Origin: SSEF01 sp964398485
GTDB taxonomy: Bacteria > Patescibacteriota > Minisyncoccia > Moranbacterales > UBA1568
Length of the DNA: 33,057 nucleotides
Assembly (NCBI GenBank): GCA_964398485.1
Contig: CAYNMD010000006.1
Span: 1-33,057, forward strand
Direction: 5' to 3'
Part shown: piece after piece, positions 7,836-15,051 of the stretch
Position numbering within the stretch: the first letter of the stretch is position 1
Layout: each line of letters begins with the position of its first letter
Translations under genes and position numbers: made by a program
The notes under the pieces: model-generated
Databases searched by the model: none
Told to the model about the DNA's origin: nothing
The model's input: only the letters and a program-made list of their open reading frames with translations

Positions 7836-8789
7836 ATGCGTCTTATCATCAACATCCCCGCCTACAATGAAGAAGCCGTAATCGGTAACACCATCAAAAA
7901 CATGCCCCGCTCATACCGTGGCATCGATGAGGTCAAGATCCAAGTTGTCGATGATGGCTCAAGCGACCAGACCAGTAACGTGGCCCGGGAAGCGGGGGCT
8001 GACTACGTCCTCCGCCACTCGATCAACCGCAGGCTCGGAGTGATGTTTGCCACCGCCAGCGAAAATGCTCTCAAAGAAGGCGCTGACATCATGGTCAATA
8101 TTGATGCCGACGGTCAGTTTGATTCAGCCGAAATCCAAAAACTCATCGATCCTATCCTTGAAAACCAAGCCGATATGGTGGTGGGAGATCGCTTCTCGGA
8201 GTCGAGCGCCAAGAATATTCCTTGGATGAAAGATTTTTTTAATCGCCTCGGCGCTTCCATGGTCGGGTCATTCCTCAATGTCAAAACACACGATATCACT
8301 TGTGGCTTCCGCGCTCACAATCGCGAGACCTTGCTTCGACTCAATAACCCCACTGGTTTTACGTATACCCAAGAAACCATTATTGATGCCATCGGCAAGA
8401 ACCTCCGTGTCATGTGGATGCCGGTGACCGTCACTTACTTTGCTGATCGGCAATCACGCATCGTCAAAAGCGCTTGGAGTTTTATCAACAATAGTGCTCG
8501 CATTATCTTGAAAGCAGTGAGAGATGTCCGCCCGATGAAGTTCTTTGGTATTCCAGGGCTTTTTCTCCTCACTCTTGCCTTCGTTTCTTTTCTTGCCTTT
8601 CTTGTTCAATATCTCTCGCACGACTTCAAGATTACTCCCTACCTCAACTATCTCCTCTTTACGAGTGTTACCGCTCTCATCGGTATCCAACTGCTCATCT
8701 TTGCTTTCATTGCTGATATGATCAAATCTAACCGAAAACTCACCGAAGATCTCATGTATCAAATGCGCAAGGAACGCTATCAGAAATAG
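7836..8789 (+). CDS. GT2 glycosyltransferase, DPM1/GtrB-like with C-terminal membrane anchors
   Basis: A 317-residue protein. An N-terminal GT-A domain of the GT2 family (IPAYNEE at 7-13, VVDDGSSD near 37-44, DAD at 90-92 as the metal-binding DxD) is followed by two hydrophobic C-terminal segments at about 234-258 and 268-292. This is the layout of polyprenyl-phosphate sugar synthases such as dolichol-phosphate mannose synthase and GtrB. They charge undecaprenyl phosphate with a single sugar, the donor used by GT-C enzymes on the outer face. That fits the five GT-C-type proteins in this window. The C-terminal anchor also occurs in GT2 enzymes of other roles, so the exact product is inference. 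Confidence 0.88.
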   Translation: MRLIINIPAYNEEAVIGNTIKNMPRSYRGIDEVKIQVVDDGSSDQTSNVAREAGADYVLRHSINRRLGVMFATASENALKEGADIMVNIDADGQFDSAEIQKLIDPILENQADMVVGDRFSESSAKNIPWMKDFFNRLGASMVGSFLNVKTHDITCGFRAHNRETLLRLNNPTGFTYTQETIIDAIGKNLRVMWMPVTVTYFADRQSRIVKSAWSFINNSARIILKAVRDVRPMKFFGIPGLFLLTLAFVSFLAFLVQYLSHDFKITPYLNYLLFTSVTALIGIQLLIFAFIADMIKSNRKLTEDLMYQMRKERYQK

Positions 8790-8797
8790 TCGAATGT

Positions 8798-9835
8798 ATG
8801 TCTGAACAAATTTCTCCTTTTCAACGACCTGAGATACCCGTAGTGGGATCAGGTTCAGATCAAAGGAAAAAAGAAGTTGAGGAAGAACTTCAAAAGAACT
8901 TTTCTCATAACCGTGAACAGCTAAAACCTCAAGCTTTAGTCAGGTTAAAAATGCTTGAATATCAAAAACACGACTTTGAAAAAGCGGCTATTCAAGAAAT
9001 TAATAGATTACTCAATAAGATATTAGAAGAACTAGGTATCTCTTCATTTGATATCCCTGCAGAAAATATCTACAGCGTACCAAAAAGTTTATATAAAGAG
9101 ATAGATGAGAGTACTCATGACACCAATGGTTTTACGGCTCATCGAGAACAGATCATCGTTTTAAATAGTGAAGAACTAGATCAGCCATATACAAGAATCT
9201 CTGTCTTGTTACATGAGATGATTCATTTAAAAGGATTCGTTTCTGTAGAAACAACAGAAAAACAACGCGTTTTGAGAAGAATTGGAATTCAAACACAATC
9301 ATCAATAAAGAGAGATGAAGAAAATAATGACTCTTTTCGGCAACTGATTGGACTCAATGAAGCAGTCGTGTCAGAACTTCAAAAACGTCTTTTTTTACAA
9401 GTGATCACCCAAAATCCATACTTAGACGAAGAGAGAGAAAAAATAGTAGATCCTGTGAACGAAGAACGCATTGCTAAAGCTACCAAAAAAACCGGTCTCC
9501 CTAAGGATGAATTTGTATATGTAGAACCACAAGGTGACGATGGATGGGAAGCAATGACATTTCCGTACCTAGAACAACGCAAGGTCTTAAATTACTTGCT
9601 CAATACCATACAGAAAGCCAACCCTGAGCAATTCCCGTCACAAGATGACGTCTTTAAGTTGTTTCTGCAAGCACATTTCAAGGGTGAATTATTGCCACTC
9701 GCTAGAGCGATAGACGACACCTTTGGCAAAGGGACTTTTCGAATAATCGGCATGATGAGTGGCCAAGATGAGGAGTCCGCCTATCGAACTTTAGCTTATT
9801 TGAAAAAAAATACCCATCTTGATTTACGAGCATGA
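8798..9835 (+). CDS. Orphan HExxH putative zinc metalloprotease (gluzincin-like)
   Basis: A 345-residue soluble protein without signal peptide or membrane segment. It is not assigned to a named family. HEMIH at residues 139-143 in SVLLHEMIHLKG has the HExxH zinc-binding and catalytic form. LNEAVVSE at 186-193 supplies a plausible third ligand, Glu188, in the NExxxxE context seen in gluzincins. The N-terminal about 80 residues are charged and helical; the C-terminal 100 residues (VFKLFLQAHFKGELLPLA onward) form a separate, apparently conserved-looking helical part. Codon use is more AT-rich (many TTA, AGA, AAA) than the C-ending neighbours. It starts eight bases after GT2 and overlaps the next GT4 by four bases (ATGA), so it is cotranscribed. 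Proteolytic activity is inferred from the motif only. Confidence 0.8.
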   Translation: MSEQISPFQRPEIPVVGSGSDQRKKEVEEELQKNFSHNREQLKPQALVRLKMLEYQKHDFEKAAIQEINRLLNKILEELGISSFDIPAENIYSVPKSLYKEIDESTHDTNGFTAHREQIIVLNSEELDQPYTRISVLLHEMIHLKGFVSVETTEKQRVLRRIGIQTQSSIKRDEENNDSFRQLIGLNEAVVSELQKRLFLQVITQNPYLDEEREKIVDPVNEERIAKATKKTGLPKDEFVYVEPQGDDGWEAMTFPYLEQRKVLNYLLNTIQKANPEQFPSQDDVFKLFLQAHFKGELLPLARAIDDTFGKGTFRIIGMMSGQDEESAYRTLAYLKKNTHLDLRA

Positions 9836-10935
9836 AAGTTCTCTTTGTCTCACGGGCTTTTCCACCTATCATTGGTGGAATAGAAAAACAAAATGCCGAA
9901 GTGGCAGAGTTTCTCGGCAAGATAACTCCTTTGACGCTTGTCGCTAACACCAAGGGGAAAAATTTTCTCCTCTTCTTTTTGCCATTAGCCCTCTTAAAAA
10001 TCCTCGTCTCAGGAAGAAAACATGACTGCATCCTCCTTGGTGACGGCGTCCTGGCACCTCTCGGAGCCATCGCCAAGTTTTTTATGCCCCGCCTGACTGT
10101 AGTATCTATTGTTCATGGACTTGATATCACCTTTGCCGAAAAATCCAGCTTTCTTGCCAAACTCTATGCTCTCATCAATATTCCTAGCCTCAAAAAATTG
10201 GATGGTCTCATCGCTGTCAGCCAAGACACCAAGAAGCATGCCATAGCTATTGGCACTCTCGAGAGTCGTTGTTTTGTCATTCCCAATGGAATTAGACCAG
10301 ACGTCGCCAAGGCCCCAAAGTATACTCGTCATGATCTCGACCAATTACTTGGTATCGACACTGCCCAAAAATCCATTCTTCTTACTGCTGGAAGACTCGT
10401 CAGACGCAAGGGCGTCCGTTGGTTTATTGAAGAAGTAATACCGAGACTCCCTTCTCAAATAATCTATCTCGTAGCTGGAGCCGGTCCTGAACGCAGAATG
10501 ATCGAGGAAACTATTACCTCCAAACAACTTACCGATCGGGTAAAACTCTTGGGGCGAGTACCCGATGAAACACTCTGCCTCCTCCTTACCACCGTTGATG
10601 TTTTTGTCCAACCCAATATCAAGGTGCCAGGTGATATGGAGGGCTTTGGTATTGCGGTTATTGAAGCAGCTACCTCGCGCCGACCAGTGGTTGCTGCCAA
10701 ACTGGAAGGGCTCGAAGAAGCGATCAGCGATCAGCAAAATGGTCTCTTCGCTGAATCACAAAATGCAACTGACTTCGCCATGAAAATCAACTGGCTGCTC
10801 GCTGATAATGAACGTCGCCAGGCCTTTGGCGAGAAAGCACGTGCTTATACCCTGGAACACTACAGCTGGGAGCATCTTTCCCAAAAATATTTTGATACCC
10901 TCAAAACCCTCTCCGTCAATTCTTCTCACTCCTAA
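9832..10935 (+). CDS. GT4-family glycosyltransferase
   Basis: A 367-residue GT-B glycosyltransferase. The N-terminus FVSRAFPPIIGGIEKQNAEV is the common GT4 acceptor-domain opening with the glycine-rich loop. TAGRLVRRKGVRWFIEEV and VAGAGPERRMIEE begin the donor domain, and EGFGIAVIEA carries the E-x7-E pair (Glu270, Glu278). Hydrophobic patches near residues 40-60 and 75-95 suggest peripheral membrane contact. Its ATG overlaps the stop of the HExxH gene (ATGA), indicating coupled translation, and the GT-C-like gene follows after six bases. The sugar specificity is not readable. Confidence 0.93.
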   Translation: MKVLFVSRAFPPIIGGIEKQNAEVAEFLGKITPLTLVANTKGKNFLLFFLPLALLKILVSGRKHDCILLGDGVLAPLGAIAKFFMPRLTVVSIVHGLDITFAEKSSFLAKLYALINIPSLKKLDGLIAVSQDTKKHAIAIGTLESRCFVIPNGIRPDVAKAPKYTRHDLDQLLGIDTAQKSILLTAGRLVRRKGVRWFIEEVIPRLPSQIIYLVAGAGPERRMIEETITSKQLTDRVKLLGRVPDETLCLLLTTVDVFVQPNIKVPGDMEGFGIAVIEAATSRRPVVAAKLEGLEEAISDQQNGLFAESQNATDFAMKINWLLADNERRQAFGEKARAYTLEHYSWEHLSQKYFDTLKTLSVNSSHS

Positions 10936-10941
10936 CTATCT

Positions 10942-12882
10942 ATGCTCGAGATTATTCTTCTCTCTACTGTACTTCTCTTCGCTTTCTTCCTCCCAGGTTG
11001 GTTCCTGATCAAACTTTTTTTTGCCAAACAATTTACTGCTCTAGAAGAAGCTCTCTACTCTCTTGCTCTCGGACTCACTCTGGCCGATATCCTTTTCCTT
11101 ACTTTGAATCATTTCCACATTCCTCTTTCTTTTGCGATTGTTTCTCTCGCGGTAGTCGGTATCAATAGCCTTCTCATCCTAGCTTTCTGGTATCAAAAAC
11201 GACGTCTCTCTCGTAAAGATGAGGCTATTCCTCAAGAGCCCTCACCATCTCCTCTTTCTCCAAGAACCTGGGGCATACTGCTCCTCATGCTCATTGTTAC
11301 CATTGGTATCAGAGCCTATTACCTCATCCCCGCTGGACTCCCTACGACGACTGACATGGGGCATCATATGTACTGGTCGGAATACATCACACAAAAAGCA
11401 ATCCTCCCTGAATACCAAAAAATATCTGTTATCCGTGATCCCGCTACTGGCGCGACAAGCCTGACAGCACCACAGCCCATTGCCGACTTCATCATTGGTG
11501 AACATATCCCCTTTGCCCTCATTGCTATTCTCACCAAACTTCCCTTTATCGGTTCTTTCCCGGTCATTACGCTCTTCCTCCTCAATATTTTCTCCACTCT
11601 CGGTCTCCTAATACTTGTCTTGAGACTCAGCGAAAAACTTTTCTCCACCAAAGAACGCGAGGTCATTGTTATGATGGCGTATCTCTTTATTGGTCCACTC
11701 TTTGCTCTTGCTTCACCCCAAGCCAAGTTTGTTTCTGGCGGAGTGGTTGGCAATACCTTTGGAAATTTCTTTATCCCCCTCATCCTCCTTTCCCTCTACC
11801 TTGCGCTCCGTCAAAAGAAAACATCATTTATTACTCTGACACTCATCCTCCTCTGGACACTCGCCTACACCCATCATCTCTCTACGCTTATCCTTGGTAT
11901 GAGCGTTGTTGGTATGATACTCCTCGCTCTCATCGCCACCTGGGATAAAATTATTCCCACTGTCAAAGATTGGATGAATACCATTTTCAAACCAGGACCA
12001 ATCATTGCCACCGCCTGTATCGTTCTTTTTGGCCTCCTCATTGCTCTCCCAAGCTACCTTCAAAAAGAAGCCATTGATTCAGCTATAGGCAGCCCCATCA
12101 AAACTACCCGTACTGGTCTTTCCTTTGAGCAAATCACTGGCTCACTCGGCATTACCAGAACTGCCTTTGCCCTTACCGGCATAGTTCTCCTCCTCTTTGC
12201 TTTTCGTTCACTTCGCTCCAAGGATCCACTCGGCTGGACCCTTCTCTTCGGTTGGGGAGGTATGCTCGCTCTTATGGCTATGCGTCCCGAATGGGTATTC
12301 CTCGATATTCCCTCCAATAGAGTTGGGAGCTATCTCATCTATCCCGGATCACTCCTCGCTGGACTTGCTCTCGGACTACTCCTCTCTCGCCTCTCCCTGG
12401 ATCGTTCCCAGGCTACCAAAACTCTTTTTCCTCTTCTCCTGGTAGGAGTCATACTGGCCAATGGCATCCTCGAAAACGGAGTTGTTCTCCTCGATCGAAG
12501 CAAGGCTGACGAAGCTCAAGAAGTCTTTGCTGCCAGCCATTATCTCAGCCAAGTTACCACTGAGCGCGACATAATCCTCAAAGATCACAACTACCTCCCG
12601 GCTGATGCTTGGATGAAACTCTTCTTCCTCCGTGACTATGGTTACCCTCTCTCTCGCGGTCTCTTCTCTCGCTATGAAGAAACCGGGAACCGCAAAGAAC
12701 GCTGTACCCTCGTCATGATCGCGAGTCCCAATAGCACTGAAGCGAGATCCTGTTTTGACTCAACTGGTACCAACTACATCGTCGTCAACCCGACCTATGA
12801 CGCTGTCCAATTTGAAAAATCAAATAGCTTTTCCAAAGTCTATTCCAGCAACCACGTCGCGGTGTTTAAGCGAATAAAATAA
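10942..12882 (+). CDS. Large multi-pass membrane protein, probable GT-C glycosyltransferase
   Basis: A 646-residue protein with about 12-14 hydrophobic segments. An N-terminal membrane pair (residues 1-85) precedes a core that starts near 108. The loop after its first membrane segment carries TTTDMGHHMYWSEYI (Asp138, His141, His142), in the place where GT-C enzymes carry an acidic catalytic residue. A soluble C-terminal tail of about 120 residues follows. GT-C enzymes use polyprenyl-phosphate sugars on the outside of the membrane. It lies six bases after the GT4 gene and ends the operon. The family assignment is by topology and motif placement; a polymerase or unknown membrane protein remains possible. 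An imperfect hairpin follows the stop. Confidence 0.7.
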   Translation: MLEIILLSTVLLFAFFLPGWFLIKLFFAKQFTALEEALYSLALGLTLADILFLTLNHFHIPLSFAIVSLAVVGINSLLILAFWYQKRRLSRKDEAIPQEPSPSPLSPRTWGILLLMLIVTIGIRAYYLIPAGLPTTTDMGHHMYWSEYITQKAILPEYQKISVIRDPATGATSLTAPQPIADFIIGEHIPFALIAILTKLPFIGSFPVITLFLLNIFSTLGLLILVLRLSEKLFSTKEREVIVMMAYLFIGPLFALASPQAKFVSGGVVGNTFGNFFIPLILLSLYLALRQKKTSFITLTLILLWTLAYTHHLSTLILGMSVVGMILLALIATWDKIIPTVKDWMNTIFKPGPIIATACIVLFGLLIALPSYLQKEAIDSAIGSPIKTTRTGLSFEQITGSLGITRTAFALTGIVLLLFAFRSLRSKDPLGWTLLFGWGGMLALMAMRPEWVFLDIPSNRVGSYLIYPGSLLAGLALGLLLSRLSLDRSQATKTLFPLLLVGVILANGILENGVVLLDRSKADEAQEVFAASHYLSQVTTERDIILKDHNYLPADAWMKLFFLRDYGYPLSRGLFSRYEETGNRKERCTLVMIASPNSTEARSCFDSTGTNYIVVNPTYDAVQFEKSNSFSKVYSSNHVAVFKRIK

Positions 12883-13160
12883 AACGGCACATCGAGGTTC
12901 GACATGCCGGCCACAAATGACGCCAGGGGTGTATTTCAACGTCGGCTCCACGGATGCTTGCGCACCTTATACTTTGACGGTTTCCCATCAAAATCATTCT
13001 CTCAGTCCTGCACAGTGTGCTTCCGAACTTTTGAGCGTTTCAAAGCCCTCCACCCTATCCTACACAAGCCTCATCAGTGGCAGTAACACGTTAGCAAATT
13101 AGAGGTGTTCCGTCCAATAATACTTACAGGTGAAGCAAAAAACTCTTCTTAATCCATTAA
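12883..13160. other. Non-coding stretch with imperfect hairpin and a short unassigned open frame
   Basis: Immediately after the GT-C stop, CGGCACATCGA (12885-12895) can pair with TCGACATGCCG (12899-12909) at 9 of 11 positions, but no T-run follows, so it is a weak terminator. A plus-strand frame from 12917 to 13102 (61 residues, rich in Ser and Thr) has no start context and no recognised domain. It may be a remnant of a secreted protein or chance. Nothing else is recognisable. Confidence 0.35.
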
Positions 13161-13545
13161 TCTACTTTTGGTTCGTTTCTTTGGATAAGCAAAGAAACGA
13201 ACCAAAGAAAGGAGTGCCCCGTGCTTCCAGTTCAAGGATTGATACCTCTGGTCTCCAGCAGATTCATGCGCGGAGTACCTAGATGAATCCTCTCTCTTCC
13301 AGTCATAGACCAATCCATTCGCTTCACGCAATGGGGTTATGAGAGAACATAAATTCAAACTTTCTGTTCCTATAACCTGCGCGATGAAGAGGATTGGTAA
13401 CAGGCTCTCTGGGCAGAGAGGAACCCTATTGCTTCAGTCACTCGCGAAGCAATGACTCGGAGCCCAGAGAAAGCCGGTTCAATCCTCGAATCTAGCAGGG
13501 CAGTTTTCTTTGGAGCTTTCTTTGTCTGTACAAAGAAAGTGGGGA
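13160..13545. repeat. Structured non-coding element: cloverleaf-like fold flanked by related hairpins
   Basis: Two perfect hairpins with shared arms bound this region. The left one has 17-base arms at 13167-13183 and 13190-13206 and a 6-base loop. The right one has CTTTCTTTG at 13516-13524, a 6-base loop, and CAAAGAAAG at 13531-13539. Between them four helices nest without crossing. P1 pairs AGGATTGA (13235-13242) with TCAATCCT (13479-13486). P2 pairs GATTCAT (13261-13267) with ATGAATC (13283-13289). P3 pairs ACCAATCC (13309-13316) with GGATTGGT (13391-13398) and has inner stems GGTTAT/ATAACC (13335, 13372) and GAACA/TGTTC (13345, 13365). P4 pairs TCTCTGGGC (13406-13414) with GCCCAGAGA (13462-13470) and has inner ATTGCTTC/GAAGCAAT (13428, 13446). 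CTTCCAGT is directly repeated at 13224 and 13296. It may be a structured RNA or a non-autonomous mobile repeat. Confidence 0.65.
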
Positions 13546-13563
13546 TACAAAAAAATAGGCGGG

Positions 13564-14583
13564 CTATTTCACGGTATTTAATAAAGATTGGAAACGCTCT
13601 TTGATCCACGTTTCATCGAGGTTACGGCCAATAAAAACAAGCTTCGTTTCTTTTTTTTCTCCCTCTTTCCACTCTCGATCAGGGTTGAGGGTGTAAAGTG
13701 TGTGGACTCCCTGAAGAATAGCTCGCTTCCCTTCGTATTCATTGGTAAAGACGATACCCTTGTACCGGAGAAGATCTGGTTCACAATGTTCGATCACTTC
13801 ACCCAGCCATGCATAGAGTTTGTCTATCTCGATCGGCGTATCAGAACGCACTACCACCGAGCTGATCCCATCAAGATGATGTTCATGTTCGTCATGTCCA
13901 TCACTTTCAGTGAGAAAATTTTCAGGAAGATGCTTGAAACTATATTTGTGGAAAAGATCGGTAATCGACACCTCTGACTGGATAGCTTCAAGGAGAGGGG
14001 CGCGACTATTCAGCTGAAGAATACGTTCCCGCACTCGTTTTTTTTCCTCTACGGAGAGGAGATCGAGTTTATTGAGGATAATGAGATCAGCCAGCGCAAT
14101 CTGTTCAGCCGAAAGCGGCAAATACCCCAGCTGCTTTTCGATGTGTTTACCATCAACTACGGTCACGATCGCATCGAGCTCGTAACAGGTAGCCACTATT
14201 TCATCGAGAAGAAAAGTCTGAATCAAAGGCAGTGGATCAGCCAGCCCAGTGGTTTCAATCACCACTCGATCAAAATCTTTTTTCTCTCCTTCGAGACCAA
14301 GCTTGGCCTTGGCGAGTTTGGTGAGCGTTTCAATGAGGTCCACCCGAACGGTGCAGCAGAGACAGCCATTAGAGAGTTCTACCATCGATTCATCTCTCGC
14401 TATGATAAGGTCGCCATCAATCCCCACCTGACCAAATTCATTGACAATCACCGCGATTTTTTCACCGTGTTCTTCTTGGAGAATTCTATTGAGGAGAGTG
14501 GTTTTGCCCGCCCCAAGAAATCCCGTGAGCAGTGTCACGGGGATTTTTTTGAATAATGGTGATGTGTTGCCAGAATCTTGCAT
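13564..14583 (-). CDS. CobW/COG0523-family GTP-dependent metallochaperone
   Basis: A 339-residue G3E-family GTPase. TGFLGAGKTT (20-29) is the P-loop. GCLCC (73-77) is the invariant metal-binding CxCC motif, ETTGLADP is the Walker B/G3 region, and NKLD is the guanine-specificity motif. A His-rich segment with HDEHEHH lies near 228-234. The C-terminal CobW_C domain ends with the usual IFTNEYEGK-like and FIGRNLDE segments. Members deliver zinc or another metal to client enzymes in the cytosol. It is transcribed away from the anchored-protein gene at 14666, with a TTGACA promoter and a leader of only a few bases. The client is unknown; a zinc-dependent glycan or RNA enzyme nearby is only a guess. 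Confidence 0.93.
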   Translation of the reverse strand: MQDSGNTSPLFKKIPVTLLTGFLGAGKTTLLNRILQEEHGEKIAVIVNEFGQVGIDGDLIIARDESMVELSNGCLCCTVRVDLIETLTKLAKAKLGLEGEKKDFDRVVIETTGLADPLPLIQTFLLDEIVATCYELDAIVTVVDGKHIEKQLGYLPLSAEQIALADLIILNKLDLLSVEEKKRVRERILQLNSRAPLLEAIQSEVSITDLFHKYSFKHLPENFLTESDGHDEHEHHLDGISSVVVRSDTPIEIDKLYAWLGEVIEHCEPDLLRYKGIVFTNEYEGKRAILQGVHTLYTLNPDREWKEGEKKETKLVFIGRNLDETWIKERFQSLLNTVK

Positions 14584-14595
14584 ACTCTTCTCTCG

Positions 14596-14624
14596 ACGCT
14601 ACCCCGCCACCGGGGTGCTGTCAA
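14596..14624 (-). promoter_or_regulatory. Promoter for the CobW-family gene
   Basis: Reading the minus strand, TTGACA (14624-14619) is a perfect -35 box. It is followed by a 17-base spacer and TAGCGT (14601-14596), a weak -10 box. The expected start of transcription is near 14589, about six bases before the ATG at 14583. The spacer contains the palindrome ACCCCG/CGGGGT (14601-14606 with 14611-14616), a possible operator. Confidence 0.55.
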
Positions 14625-14637
14625 GATCTCCTGACAG
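14618..14637. promoter_or_regulatory. Palindrome shared by two divergent -35 boxes
   Basis: CTGTCA (14618-14623) and TGACAG (14632-14637) form a perfect inverted repeat with an eight-base spacer. Each half contains one of the two opposing -35 boxes. A dimeric regulator bound here would block or balance both promoters; the symmetry may instead simply reflect the two -35 boxes. Confidence 0.4.
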
Positions 14638-14659
14638 TCTAGTTCAAACCAGGTATAAT
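14631..14659 (+). promoter_or_regulatory. Strong promoter giving a leaderless transcript
   Basis: CTGACA (14631-14636), a 17-base spacer and a perfect TATAAT (14654-14659) make the best sigma70-type promoter in the window. Transcription seven bases downstream of the -10 box would start at about 14666, the A of the ATG itself, so the mRNA should be leaderless. This decides the start of the small anchored protein. Confidence 0.75.
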
Positions 14660-14665
14660 GGTGTC

Positions 14666-15025
14666 ATGCTTCAAATAAGCCAAAAAACTTTTCTCATTGG
14701 TGGTTTTCTTGCCTTTTTGGTCGCTGGCGCCATATTATTTACCCTGCACAACCATGCGCTCGACCCAGAGACAACCGGTAATTGGTGGGCTTTACGCTTT
14801 ACGTACCCCGCGACTCCCCAAGACCTCACTTTTGAGATCGAAAATCATTCCCCTCATACTACCGGCCGCTACACCATCACCGTCGACGAAAGAATTGTCC
14901 TCGAGGAATCATTTGTGGTTTCTGGTGTGCTTACTCGCCTCAGCCCAGCTGTAGCTACCGAACCAACAAACCGAGTACGCATTACTGTACAGCTCGGGAA
15001 TGAAGAAAAAACCCTTACTCGCTAA
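14666..15025 (+). CDS. Small membrane-anchored protein of unknown family
   Basis: A 120-residue protein. The N-terminal hydrophobic segment at about residues 9-27 (FLIGGFLAFLVAGAILF) is an uncleaved anchor or signal peptide. About 90 residues follow with alternating polar and hydrophobic positions, as in a small beta-sandwich domain outside the cell (for example FEIENHSPHTTGRYTITVD). No family is recognised. The frame is open upstream to 14441, inside the antisense CobW gene, but the promoter at 14631-14659 fixes ATG 14666 as start. It is followed after 26 bases by a GT4 gene, so it probably leads the operon that includes RtcB and the Wzx flippase. Confidence 0.75.
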   Translation: MLQISQKTFLIGGFLAFLVAGAILFTLHNHALDPETTGNWWALRFTYPATPQDLTFEIENHSPHTTGRYTITVDERIVLEESFVVSGVLTRLSPAVATEPTNRVRITVQLGNEEKTLTR

Positions 15026-15051
15026 ACATTCTGGTCTTTTTTGATTTACCT

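Noticed and set aside
13370..13609. 79-residue minus-strand frame and a similar one at 13149-13358
   Set aside because: They read through the hairpins and the predicted stems, and one overlaps the CobW 3' end; no domain is recognised. Frames of this kind are common in hairpin repeats.
14441..14665. Longer start for the 120-residue anchored protein
   Set aside because: The extension lies antisense to the CobW P-loop region and upstream of a near-consensus promoter.
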